NCBI RefSeq assembly: GCF_002259415.1
Contig: NZ_NPFY01000028.1
Span: 176,978 to 240,977 of the forward strand
Source of the DNA: Rhodococcus sp. 14-2470-1b
GTDB taxonomy: Bacteria; Actinomycetota; Actinomycetes; Mycobacteriales; Mycobacteriaceae
Length of the DNA: 64,000 nt
Direction: 5' to 3'
Made by a program: the position numbers and the translations under genes. Below, one piece after another: positions 1-6,828 of this stretch. Each line of letters begins with the position of its first letter. Within the stretch, counting starts at the first letter, position 1. Below the pieces are notes generated by a model. That model saw only the letters and a program-made list of their open reading frames with translations. It had not been told where the DNA came from and did no database searches.

Positions 1-1
1 G

Positions 2-208
2 CTGGTGAGCGATCCGTGGCATTCGCTGCGCACGCGCACCATGGCCCGAGACGCTGGACTCGAAGCGTGGACATCGCCCACCCGCACCGGGCCGGCTGTG
101 TACACCCGCGAGTCCCAGGCCCACGGAATCGCGCGTGAGACCGGTGCGTTGCTGTGGTATCAGCTGACGCACTTCACCGCGGACTTCTCCTACACGGCAG
201 GGCAATGA
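2..208 (+). CDS. C-terminal end of a YdcF/ElyC-type protein (partial)
   Basis: The reading frame is open from the window edge to the TGA at 206-208, so only the last 68 or so residues are present and the start lies outside. The visible part ([19 protein letters not shown], then an ALLWYQL segment) resembles the end of YdcF/SanA (DUF218) proteins, in which a late Asp/His pair closes the Rossmann-like fold. Members are often membrane-linked and act in cell-envelope metabolism, but their reactions are poorly known. The stop overlaps the dgt start as ATGA, so the two genes are probably translationally coupled. Family assignment rests on a short tail and on its position before dgt. Confidence 0.6.
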   Translation: MVSDPWHSLRTRTMARDAGLEAWTSPTRTGPAVYTRESQAHGIARETGALLWYQLTHFTADFSYTAGQ

Positions 209-1482
209 CAGTGAGCGACTACAGCGACCACGACATCGAACGATTCGTCACCGAAGCACCCAAGACCGCCGGGCTGGACAGCGGGCAGGAAAACGCGTCG
301 CATCGCAGTCAGTTCGCGCGCGACCGAGCACGTGTGCTGCACTGCGCGGCATTGCGCAGGCTCGCCGACAAGACACAGGTGACCGGGCCGCGTGACGGCG
401 ACACTCCGCGCACCAGGCTCACACATTCGCTCGAGGTCGCACAGATCGGTCGCAGCATCGGGGAAGGGCTCGGCGCAGACCCCGACCTCGTCGACCTCGC
501 CGGTCTCGCCCACGACATCGGGCACCCGCCCTACGGGCACAACGGCGAGAAAGCGCTCGACGAGGTCGCCGCGAACTGCGGCGGGTTCGAGGGCAACGCG
601 CAGAACCTGCGCATCCTCACCGGAATCGAACCCAAGATCCTCGATTCCGACGGCACCAGCGTCGGGCTCAATCTCACCCGCGCATCGCTCGACGCCGCCA
701 TCAAGTATCCCTGGTTGCGCCCGTCGCCCGGCGCGAAATTCGGTGCCTACGAAGACGATTCCGCAATCCTGGACTGGGTACGCGACGGCGCACCCGACCG
801 TCGCAAATGCCTCGAAGCTCAATCCATGGACTGGGCCGACGACGTCGCCTACTCGGTCCACGACGTCGAAGACGGCGTCATCGACGGCCGCATCGCACTC
901 CGGTCACTCGGCGACCGGGCCGAGCAACGAGAGCTCGCCCAACTCGGTGTTCGCGAGTTTCGCGGCCTCGACCAGAACGAGCTCGTCGAAGCCGCCGAAC
1001 GCCTGTCCCGCATGCCGGTGGTCCTCGCTGTCGGTGAATTCGACGGCACCCTCGCCGCGTCGGTCGCGTTGAAGCATCTGACCAGCGAGCTGGTCGGGCG
1101 ATTCGCCACCGCAGCCATCGACGCCACCCGTCAGAAATGGGGAACCGAACCCCTGTCCCGGTACGACGCGGACTTGGTGATCCCGCCGATCGTTGCGTCC
1201 GAAGTCGCTCTGCTGAAGACGATGGCTTTGCGCTACGTGATGTCCGACGCGAGCCACAAGGTGCGGCAGGCCCGCCAACGCGACCGCATTCACCGCGTCG
1301 CCGAATGGGTCGAACGATCCGGGCCGGGTGAGCTGGACCCCATTTTCGTCCCCGCCTGGAACCGCGCCCAGTCCGATGCCGAGCGCACCCGAGTCGTGGT
1401 GGACCAGATCGCGTCGTACACCGAAAGCCGCCTCGAACTGATCGACAAGCGCAGCCTCGGAGCTCAGGCCAGCTGGGGCTGA
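205..1482 (+). CDS. dgt: Deoxyguanosinetriphosphate triphosphohydrolase (dGTPase)
   Basis: Hydrolyses dGTP, and usually other dNTPs, to deoxynucleoside and tripolyphosphate, so it helps control nucleotide pools. The protein has 425 residues, normal for the bacterial dGTPase-like branch of the HD superfamily. Metal-binding HD residues are visible: His74 in [10 protein letters not shown] and His103-Asp104 in [15 protein letters not shown], with a later Asp in [13 protein letters not shown]. The ATG at 205 was chosen because it overlaps the upstream stop by 4 bp and the protein begins [10 protein letters not shown]; a GTG at 211 is possible, and the longer frame from 154 has no family-like N-terminus. 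dnaG follows after 42 bp, the same order as in Mycobacterium (dgt-dnaG). Confidence 0.95.
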   Translation: MTVSDYSDHDIERFVTEAPKTAGLDSGQENASHRSQFARDRARVLHCAALRRLADKTQVTGPRDGDTPRTRLTHSLEVAQIGRSIGEGLGADPDLVDLAGLAHDIGHPPYGHNGEKALDEVAANCGGFEGNAQNLRILTGIEPKILDSDGTSVGLNLTRASLDAAIKYPWLRPSPGAKFGAYEDDSAILDWVRDGAPDRRKCLEAQSMDWADDVAYSVHDVEDGVIDGRIALRSLGDRAEQRELAQLGVREFRGLDQNELVEAAERLSRMPVVLAVGEFDGTLAASVALKHLTSELVGRFATAAIDATRQKWGTEPLSRYDADLVIPPIVASEVALLKTMALRYVMSDASHKVRQARQRDRIHRVAEWVERSGPGELDPIFVPAWNRAQSDAERTRVVVDQIASYTESRLELIDKRSLGAQASWG

Positions 1483-1524
1483 TCCGCTTCGTCGGAGTCG
1501 TGGGACAGGACTAGACTGCCCTTC

Positions 1525-3447
1525 GTGGCCGGCCGAATTCCTGAACGTGACATCGCCGCCATTCGCGAACGCACACGGATCGAAGACGTCGTCGGTGACT
1601 ACGTCTCTCTCAAGCGCGCGGGCGGCGACTCGATGAAGGGCCTGTGCCCCTTCCACGACGAGAAATCCCCGTCGTTCCACGTCCGACCCAACCACGGGCA
1701 TTTCCACTGCTTCGGCTGCGGTGAGGGAGGTGACGCCTACTCCTTCCTCCAGAAGATCGAGCACATCTCCTTCGTCGAAGCCGTCGAGCAACTCGCCGAC
1801 CGGCTGAACTACTCGATCACCTACGAGGGCGGAGGGCCATCGGTTCAACGTGACCGGGGCACCCGAGCACGGCTGATCGCGGCCAACTCGGCGGCCCAGG
1901 AGTTCTACGCCGCACGTCTGCGTGAACCCGACGCCCAGGCCGCGCGGGACTACCTGACCGAGCGCAACTTCGACGGCCAAGCCGCGCTGGCGTACGGCTG
2001 CGGATACGCGCCCGACGGCTGGGACACCCTGACCAAACACCTGCTGTCCAGCGGCTTCGAAGCCAAGGAGATCATCGACGCGGGCCTGGCGACACCCGGT
2101 AAGCGCGGAACACCAATCGACAGGTTCCGGCGACGGTTGGTGTGGCCGATTCGCAGTCAGAGCGGCGACACCATCGGCTTCGGCGCCAGGAAACTGTTCG
2201 ACGACGACACCATGCCCGGCAAGTACATCAACACGCCGGAAACCATGCTGTACAAGAAGTCTCAGGTGCTGTTCGGGCTCGACATGGCACGCAAGGACAT
2301 CGCCAAATCGCATCAGGCCGTCATCGTCGAGGGATACACCGACGTCATGGCGATGCACCTCGCGGGCGTCAAGACCGCGGTCGCGTCGTGCGGTACCGCG
2401 TTCGGTGAGGACCATCTGGCGATGCTGCGTCGACTCATGATGGACGACAGCTACTTCCGCGGCGAGGTCATCTACACCTTCGACGGCGACGACGCAGGCC
2501 AGGCGGCCGCGATGAAGGCTTTCGAGGGTGATCAGAAGATCGCCGGACAGACCTTCGTCGCCATCGCGCCCGAGGGCATGGATCCCTGCGAGCTGAGGCA
2601 GAAATCCGGCGACCCCGCCGTACGTGACCTCGTTGCACGCCGCACCCCGATGTTCGCATTCGTCGTGAAATCGCTTCTGCGTGAACATGATCTGGACACA
2701 CCCGAAGGGCGGGTCGAAGCGCTGCGCAGAACCGTCCCCGTCGTGGCGCGGATCAAGGACGCATCGCTGCGCGACGAATACGCGCGCCAACTCGCCGGCT
2801 GGACCGGTTGGGACGACACCGCGATGGTTCTCGCACGGGTTCGAGACGAAGCCAAGAAGGGCGCACGCGGAGACACGAAGAAACGCACACCGTTCGACAA
2901 GCGCCAGGCGCCCCCGGCAGAGGTGCCGGCCGGCCCGACGCGTCCACACCCCAAGGATCCGTCCCTGTGGCCTCAGCGTGAGGCGTTGAAGTCCGCGCTG
3001 CAGAACCCGGCGATCGCCGGGTCGGTCTTCGACTCACTGCCTCCCGAGACCTTCACTCACCCCGCCTACGCCGCCGTCAGCGCAGCAGTCACCGCCGCAG
3101 GGGGGACCGCCGCAGGCCTCGGCGGAGGGGAGTGGGTCGACGCCGTCGCCAAGCGGACCGAAACACCGGTCGTGAAATCGCTCGTGATGGAGCTCGCGGT
3201 CGAACACATCCCGGTGGCGGACATCGCGCTCACGCGCTACATCGGCGGGGTGCTGGCTCGTCTACAGGAAGTCTGGGTGGGGGAGCAGGTCGCCGAGCTC
3301 AAATCCAAGATGCAGCGCATGTCACCGCAGGACAACCAGGACGAGTACTACGCGCTGCTCGGCGACGTCATCGCCCTCGAACAGTACCGACGAAGCCTGC
3401 TCGAACAGGCCATCGGCAACGTCGAGGACGACTCCGCGGCCGGCTAA
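1525..3447 (+). CDS. dnaG: DNA primase
   Basis: Makes RNA primers at the replication fork and interacts with DnaB helicase. It has 640 residues, as expected for actinobacteria. The N-terminal CHC2 zinc finger is intact (Cys41, His44, Cys62, Cys65). The TOPRIM core follows at about residues 265-350, with the catalytic Glu in VEGYTDVMAM and acidic metal ligands in TFDGDDAG. A charged linker at about 450-485 leads into a C-terminal helicase-binding domain. Start is GTG at 1525 (MAGRIPERDI), which leaves a complete CHC2 domain. It shares the strand with dgt and ends by overlapping the stop of the convergent small gene by 4 bp. Confidence 0.97.
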   Translation: MAGRIPERDIAAIRERTRIEDVVGDYVSLKRAGGDSMKGLCPFHDEKSPSFHVRPNHGHFHCFGCGEGGDAYSFLQKIEHISFVEAVEQLADRLNYSITYEGGGPSVQRDRGTRARLIAANSAAQEFYAARLREPDAQAARDYLTERNFDGQAALAYGCGYAPDGWDTLTKHLLSSGFEAKEIIDAGLATPGKRGTPIDRFRRRLVWPIRSQSGDTIGFGARKLFDDDTMPGKYINTPETMLYKKSQVLFGLDMARKDIAKSHQAVIVEGYTDVMAMHLAGVKTAVASCGTAFGEDHLAMLRRLMMDDSYFRGEVIYTFDGDDAGQAAAMKAFEGDQKIAGQTFVAIAPEGMDPCELRQKSGDPAVRDLVARRTPMFAFVVKSLLREHDLDTPEGRVEALRRTVPVVARIKDASLRDEYARQLAGWTGWDDTAMVLARVRDEAKKGARGDTKKRTPFDKRQAPPAEVPAGPTRPHPKDPSLWPQREALKSALQNPAIAGSVFDSLPPETFTHPAYAAVSAAVTAAGGTAAGLGGGEWVDAVAKRTETPVVKSLVMELAVEHIPVADIALTRYIGGVLARLQEVWVGEQVAELKSKMQRMSPQDNQDEYYALLGDVIALEQYRRSLLEQAIGNVEDDSAAG

Positions 3448-3692
3448 CGCTTACGCAGCTGATCCTGCGGGATGTACAGCTGCGTCTCGTCGTCGATGGG
3501 CTTCATCGGCTCGAGCTTTGGCTGTGTGTTCAGCGAATCCGACAGCTTCTGCCTACTGACCTCGATGACCTTCTTGGTCGCCGGGCTACCCGCCACGGCG
3601 GAAGCCGTCTTACGAATCTGCTCGTAGCGACCACGACCAGCCTTGGCTCCGAGCACGTACGCCGCCCCAGCAGCCAGAACCAAACGAATCAT
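3444..3692 (-). CDS. Conserved small actinobacterial protein next to dnaG
   Basis: A protein of about 82 residues with a hydrophobic N-terminus (MIRLVLAAGAAYVLGAKAGR) that could anchor it in the membrane, followed by a basic amphipathic part and a hydrophilic tail. This fits the YtxH-like small proteins and sits where Rv2342 lies beside dnaG in Mycobacterium tuberculosis; that link is from remembered gene order, not from a search. ATG at 3692 is preferred because an AGGA motif lies about 8 nt upstream; GTG at 3695 is one codon earlier. Its end overlaps the dnaG stop by 4 bp. No function is assigned. Confidence 0.8.
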   Translation of the reverse strand: MIRLVLAAGAAYVLGAKAGRGRYEQIRKTASAVAGSPATKKVIEVSRQKLSDSLNTQPKLEPMKPIDDETQLYIPQDQLRKR

Positions 3693-3831
3693 CACAAGTC
3701 CTTAGATCAGTGTTGTGCACGCGTCCCACCATCCTGCCTGACGGGGCCCGAGCAGGGCGATTTGGTACTCCCATGGGGGTGTGCGCTATTGTTTCTCTCG
3801 GCCCGCACGAGAGTGCGAAGCCACTGAGTAA

Positions 3832-3904
3832 TCCCCTGTAGCTCAATTGGCAGAGCTTCCGACTGTTAATCGGACGGTTGCTGGTTCGAGTCCAGCCGGG
3901 GGAG
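3832..3904 (+). tRNA. tRNA-Asn (GTT)
   Basis: A 73-nt cloverleaf. The acceptor arm TCCCCTG pairs with CGGGGGA (3897-3903) with one G-U pair. The anticodon loop CTGTTAA places GTT at 3865-3867, and the T-loop motif GGTTCGAGTCC is intact. The discriminator is G at 3904; CCA is not encoded. An intrinsic terminator starts 6 nt downstream. Confidence 0.97.
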
Positions 3905-3910
3905 CTTGAG

Positions 3911-3940
3911 ACCCCCATCCAGTTCCTGGGTTGGGGTTTT
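3911..3940 (+). terminator. Intrinsic terminator of tRNA-Asn
   Basis: A 12-nt stem with one mismatch and one wobble pair: ACCCCCATCCAG at 3911-3922 pairs with CTGGGTTGGGGT at 3926-3937. The loop is TTC and a T run follows at 3937-3940. Confidence 0.8.
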
Positions 3941-3958
3941 CTGCTGTCGAGGGCGCAC

Positions 3959-4015
3959 ATTCACCCACCTGTTGTGCGTAGGCAGACCTGCACAACGCAC
4001 AACAGGTGGGTGAAT
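3959..4015. repeat. Perfect 21-bp inverted repeat
   Basis: The arms 3959-3979 (beginning ATTCACCCACCTGTTG) and 3995-4015 are perfect reverse complements separated by 15 nt. No T run follows, and the tRNA terminator already precedes it, so a plain terminator role is not needed. No second copy was seen in the window. It could be a dispersed palindromic element, a protein-binding site or a bidirectional termination signal. Confidence 0.85.
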
Positions 4016-4261
4016 TTCGTCGCGGGTTGTGTTCCTGCGTCGATGGCAGGGGGCGTGCGGTCGACCGAGTGCCCTGAGTACCAGGGTTCGTTCTACTCCG
4101 TGGACTTCGCCGCCGATGTCGACGGTGGAACCGGTTTCGAGCCCGTCGTCGGAAGGATCTGGAAGTCGAAGGTGATCTGTCGGGCTACCTGTTCCAGTGC
4201 TTGACCTGCGGTGCACACCGGCTGCACGTCGACTCCTGTTGAGGCAGTGCCGGATACAGGT
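4016..4261. other. Intergenic stretch without a supported gene
   Basis: From the tRNA to the convergent hydrolase there are 357 bp, of which the first part is the terminator and inverted repeat above. In the rest no frame has a convincing start, ribosome site or domain. A minus-strand open tail (about 4240 to 4093) has protein-like composition and could be a gene remnant, but this is weak. Confidence 0.5.
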
Positions 4262-5251
4262 TCAGGACGAGAGGAATCGGCTGATCTCGTCGGCGATTCG
4301 GTCGGCCTCCTCGGAGCCGACGGCGTGCGACGCCTCCGGGTAGACGACGACGGTGCCGTTGCCGAGTGCACGTCGAGCGACCTCCTCGGCGTCGGACGCG
4401 TAGTGCATGACCGATCGTCCGGCGAGTACCGCGAGGACAGGCATTCGGAGGCCTTCCAGGTCGCTCTCGGGGATCAGCGACGGTTGCGGCAGCTTGATCG
4501 AGTAGGCGCTCATGGCGGTTTCGATCATCCGAGCCACGGCGTTGTCCTCGACCGGTGCGCCGCCGGCTGTGTACGAGGCGAACGAATCCCGCCAGGACTT
4601 GGGTAGCCACGAGACGGATGCCGGGATGGCTCGAACCGCCGTCCCGAGCGGGATGGTGGCGAACGTGTAGGCCGGGTCGATCAGCATCAGGGAGGCAACA
4701 CGGTCGGGGTAGTGGGTTGCCAGGTTGGTCGCGGCCCATCCGCCGATGGACAGGCCCAGTAGGTTGAATTCGTCTTCGGGGAGTTGTTCGAGAGTCTGGT
4801 CGAGCCAGGCCGCGTTGTCGTCGTCGTTCTCGATCGGGACTTCTTGCACACTCATTCCCGGTTCGCCCAGCAGGTCCAGTGCGTACACGTCACCGAGTGC
4901 GAGCAGCGAGGGCATGTTCGTGGCCCAGATAGGGCTGGGTGACGATCTGCCGGGCAGTAGCACGAACGGGTGCTCCGTCCTGGTCGGTCCGGTGCCGTCG
5001 AAGCGGTAGACACGAACGAATCCGAATTCCGTTCGTACGTCCAGGGTTCGGTCAGGCGTCGGCATGTCCTCCCAGGCGCGTTGGTAATCGGCCACGAACT
5101 TCTCGTGCTTGTCCTTGGAGTTCCAATGACCGACGGGGCTGGGGGTGCGGAGGGCGAATGCGCCCGCGGTCACCGTTACCGCCACGACGAGTGCCGCAAT
5201 CACCCATGCTCGACGCCTTCTCCTGGGGCGGGTTGGCGATGGATCGTCCAT
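4262..5251 (-). CDS. Membrane-anchored alpha/beta hydrolase
   Basis: A 329-residue protein with an Arg-rich cytoplasmic start and one N-terminal membrane segment (about residues 15-34, WVIAALVVAVTVTAGAFAL), so the catalytic domain probably faces outside. The alpha/beta hydrolase signs are the nucleophile elbow GLSIGG (about residue 170), an acid within MPVLAVLAGR and the terminal His in YPEASHAVG. The substrate cannot be deduced. It is divergent from the TetR gene at 5313, and the 61-bp gap holds a perfect palindrome, so it may be a target of that regulator. Confidence 0.85.
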   Translation of the reverse strand: MDDPSPTRPRRRRRAWVIAALVVAVTVTAGAFALRTPSPVGHWNSKDKHEKFVADYQRAWEDMPTPDRTLDVRTEFGFVRVYRFDGTGPTRTEHPFVLLPGRSSPSPIWATNMPSLLALGDVYALDLLGEPGMSVQEVPIENDDDNAAWLDQTLEQLPEDEFNLLGLSIGGWAATNLATHYPDRVASLMLIDPAYTFATIPLGTAVRAIPASVSWLPKSWRDSFASYTAGGAPVEDNAVARMIETAMSAYSIKLPQPSLIPESDLEGLRMPVLAVLAGRSVMHYASDAEEVARRALGNGTVVVYPEASHAVGSEEADRIADEISRFLSS

Positions 5252-5267
5252 GACTACCTCTCATTTC

Positions 5268-5283
5268 TTGACCTTATGGTCAA
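5268..5283. promoter_or_regulatory. Palindromic operator, TetR/hydrolase divergent region
   Basis: TTGACC-TTAT-GGTCAA has perfect 6-bp arms. It lies 17 bp from the minus-strand hydrolase start and about 30 bp before the TetR start. It overlaps the expected -35 area of the TetR promoter, whose -10 candidate TAACCT is at 5301-5306. Binding by the adjacent TetR is inferred. Confidence 0.65.
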
Positions 5284-5312
5284 AAATTGGTCGATGTCGG
5301 TAACCTTACGTC

Positions 5313-5918
5313 ATGTCTGCGCGTATGTCAGGGGCCGATGGACCGACCAGAATCGAGCGCGAACGGCGTGCGCAGATCATCGCCGCAGCTGTCTCACTGG
5401 TCGCCGACCACGGATATGCCGCCGCGTCGTTGGCGCGGATCGCCGATGCCGCGGGGGTCGTCAAGGGCACGGTGGTGTACCACTTCACCACCAAGGATGC
5501 GGTGCTCACGGCCGCATATCAGCATGTTCTGACCGCGCTGGTCACACACGTCGGCGAGCACGTCGACGCGTCGCCGCCACCGGAACGCCCCGAGGCATAC
5601 GTGCGCGCGATGATCGGATACCTAGCGGATCATCCGGATCACGCACGAACCATGGTGCAGGCCGGACTGGCAGCTGCGAACAACGGCGCGTCCCGACACG
5701 AGAGGCAGGAGCGCTGGCGTCCCCTTGCGGGACTGTTGTCCGAGGCCAGGGGTGACGACCGGGGACCGGGTCGGGACGAGCGCACACTGGCGATCCTCGC
5801 GGGAGGGATGATCGACGCGGTCGTCGACGAATTCCTGGAGGACCCCACCTTCGACACGGGGTCGGCGGCGTCGGAGATCGTCGAGATGGTCGGCAGCAGG
5901 CTCGGAGCCGACTCGTGA
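5313..5918 (+). CDS. TetR family transcriptional regulator
   Basis: A 201-residue repressor-type protein. The N-terminal helix-turn-helix spans about residues 16-62 (RAQIIAAAVSLVADHGY ... GTVVYHFTTKDAVLTAA). The C-terminal ligand and dimer domain is divergent, and the ligand is unknown. Start ATG 5313; a second Met at residue 5 is possible. Only 6 nt separate a TAACCT -10 candidate from the ATG, so the transcript may be leaderless. The hydrolase at 5962 follows in the same direction after 43 bp, suggesting a regulator-enzyme unit controlled from the palindrome at 5268. Confidence 0.9.
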   Translation: MSARMSGADGPTRIERERRAQIIAAAVSLVADHGYAAASLARIADAAGVVKGTVVYHFTTKDAVLTAAYQHVLTALVTHVGEHVDASPPPERPEAYVRAMIGYLADHPDHARTMVQAGLAAANNGASRHERQERWRPLAGLLSEARGDDRGPGRDERTLAILAGGMIDAVVDEFLEDPTFDTGSAASEIVEMVGSRLGADS

Positions 5919-5961
5919 GGCGCCGCGATGAATTTTCATGCCCAGCGCGGTCGACACGAGC

Positions 5962-6828
5962 ATGACAACTCACACTTTCACCGTGCCCGGTGCAACTCTG
6001 ACGTACGACGTCGTCGGTCCGTCGAGCGAAGGCGCGGTACCGCTTCTGTTGATCGGTTCACCTATGGACGCAAGCGGATTCGGAACCCTGGCGTCGCACT
6101 TCACCGACAGGGTGGTGGTCACCTACGATCCCCGCAACACCGGTCGCAGTACATGCGAGGACGACACCGCCGCAGTGACAGCCGCTCAGCACGCGGACGA
6201 TCTCCGCGCGCTCCTGTCCGAACTGGGCTCGGGCACGGTGGATGTCTTCGCAACCAGTGGGGGAGCCGTGAATGCACTGGCGTTCGTGGCTGCCCACCCC
6301 GGACTCGTCCGAACGCTCGTCACGCACGAACCACCGGCCGGTGCGACGCTGCCGGACCGCGACCGCATCCGCGCCGTCTGCGAGGACATGGTCGCTATCT
6401 ACGACGCGCACGGTTCCGGCCCCGCGATGGCCGATTTCATCATGCTGGTGATGCATCGCGGTGAGGTCCACCACGACTACCTCGATCGACCGGCGCCGGA
6501 TCCGTCGCAGTTCGGCGTGCCCACGGACGACGATGGATCGCGCAACGATCCGCTGATGTCCAACATGCGAGGTGGCGGGGTGGATTTTGCGCCTGTCGTA
6601 GAGGCGTTGAAGGCATCCGGTACTCGCATCGTCGTCGCGGTCGGTGAGGAATCCGGCGGTCCGGTCGACGGTGAAATGGCCGGTCGCGCAGGGCATGCCG
6701 TTGCAGCGCTGCTGGGCCGCGATGCCGTCGTGTTCCCCGGCGGACACCAGGGGTTCTGTGGCGGCGAGTTCGGCCAGACCGGCAGGCCCGTCGAATTCGC
6801 GGCAGCGCTGCGTTCCCTCCTGGGTTGA
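5962..6828 (+). CDS. Alpha/beta hydrolase
   Basis: A soluble hydrolase of 288 residues. The nucleophile region reads FATSGGAVNALAF, so the usual G-x-S-x-G begins with Ala. The oxyanion region is near LLLIGSPMDASGF, and the late catalytic His is in FPGGHQGF. ATG 5962 (MTTHTFTVPGATLTYDVVG) starts right at the first beta strands; ATG 5938 would add eight residues with no family-like content. It is co-directional with the TetR gene and ends exactly where the convergent kdpD ends (6828/6829), with no spacer. Substrate unknown. Confidence 0.85.
   Translation: MTTHTFTVPGATLTYDVVGPSSEGAVPLLLIGSPMDASGFGTLASHFTDRVVVTYDPRNTGRSTCEDDTAAVTAAQHADDLRALLSELGSGTVDVFATSGGAVNALAFVAAHPGLVRTLVTHEPPAGATLPDRDRIRAVCEDMVAIYDAHGSGPAMADFIMLVMHRGEVHHDYLDRPAPDPSQFGVPTDDDGSRNDPLMSNMRGGGVDFAPVVEALKASGTRIVVAVGEESGGPVDGEMAGRAGHAVAALLGRDAVVFPGGHQGFCGGEFGQTGRPVEFAAALRSLLG

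Noticed and set aside
904..2949. A 681-codon open frame antisense to dgt and dnaG
   Set aside because: It runs opposite two well-supported genes, has no recognisable domain, and is the usual by-product of third-position GC bias.
3866..4216. ORF ending with LPRLDSNQQPSD across tRNA-Asn
   Set aside because: This peptide end is the well-known false product of reading a tRNA gene in antisense.
4093..4240. Minus-strand tail beyond the hydrolase with protein-like composition
   Set aside because: No start, ribosome site or recognisable family; at most a decayed gene end, so it was not listed as a gene.
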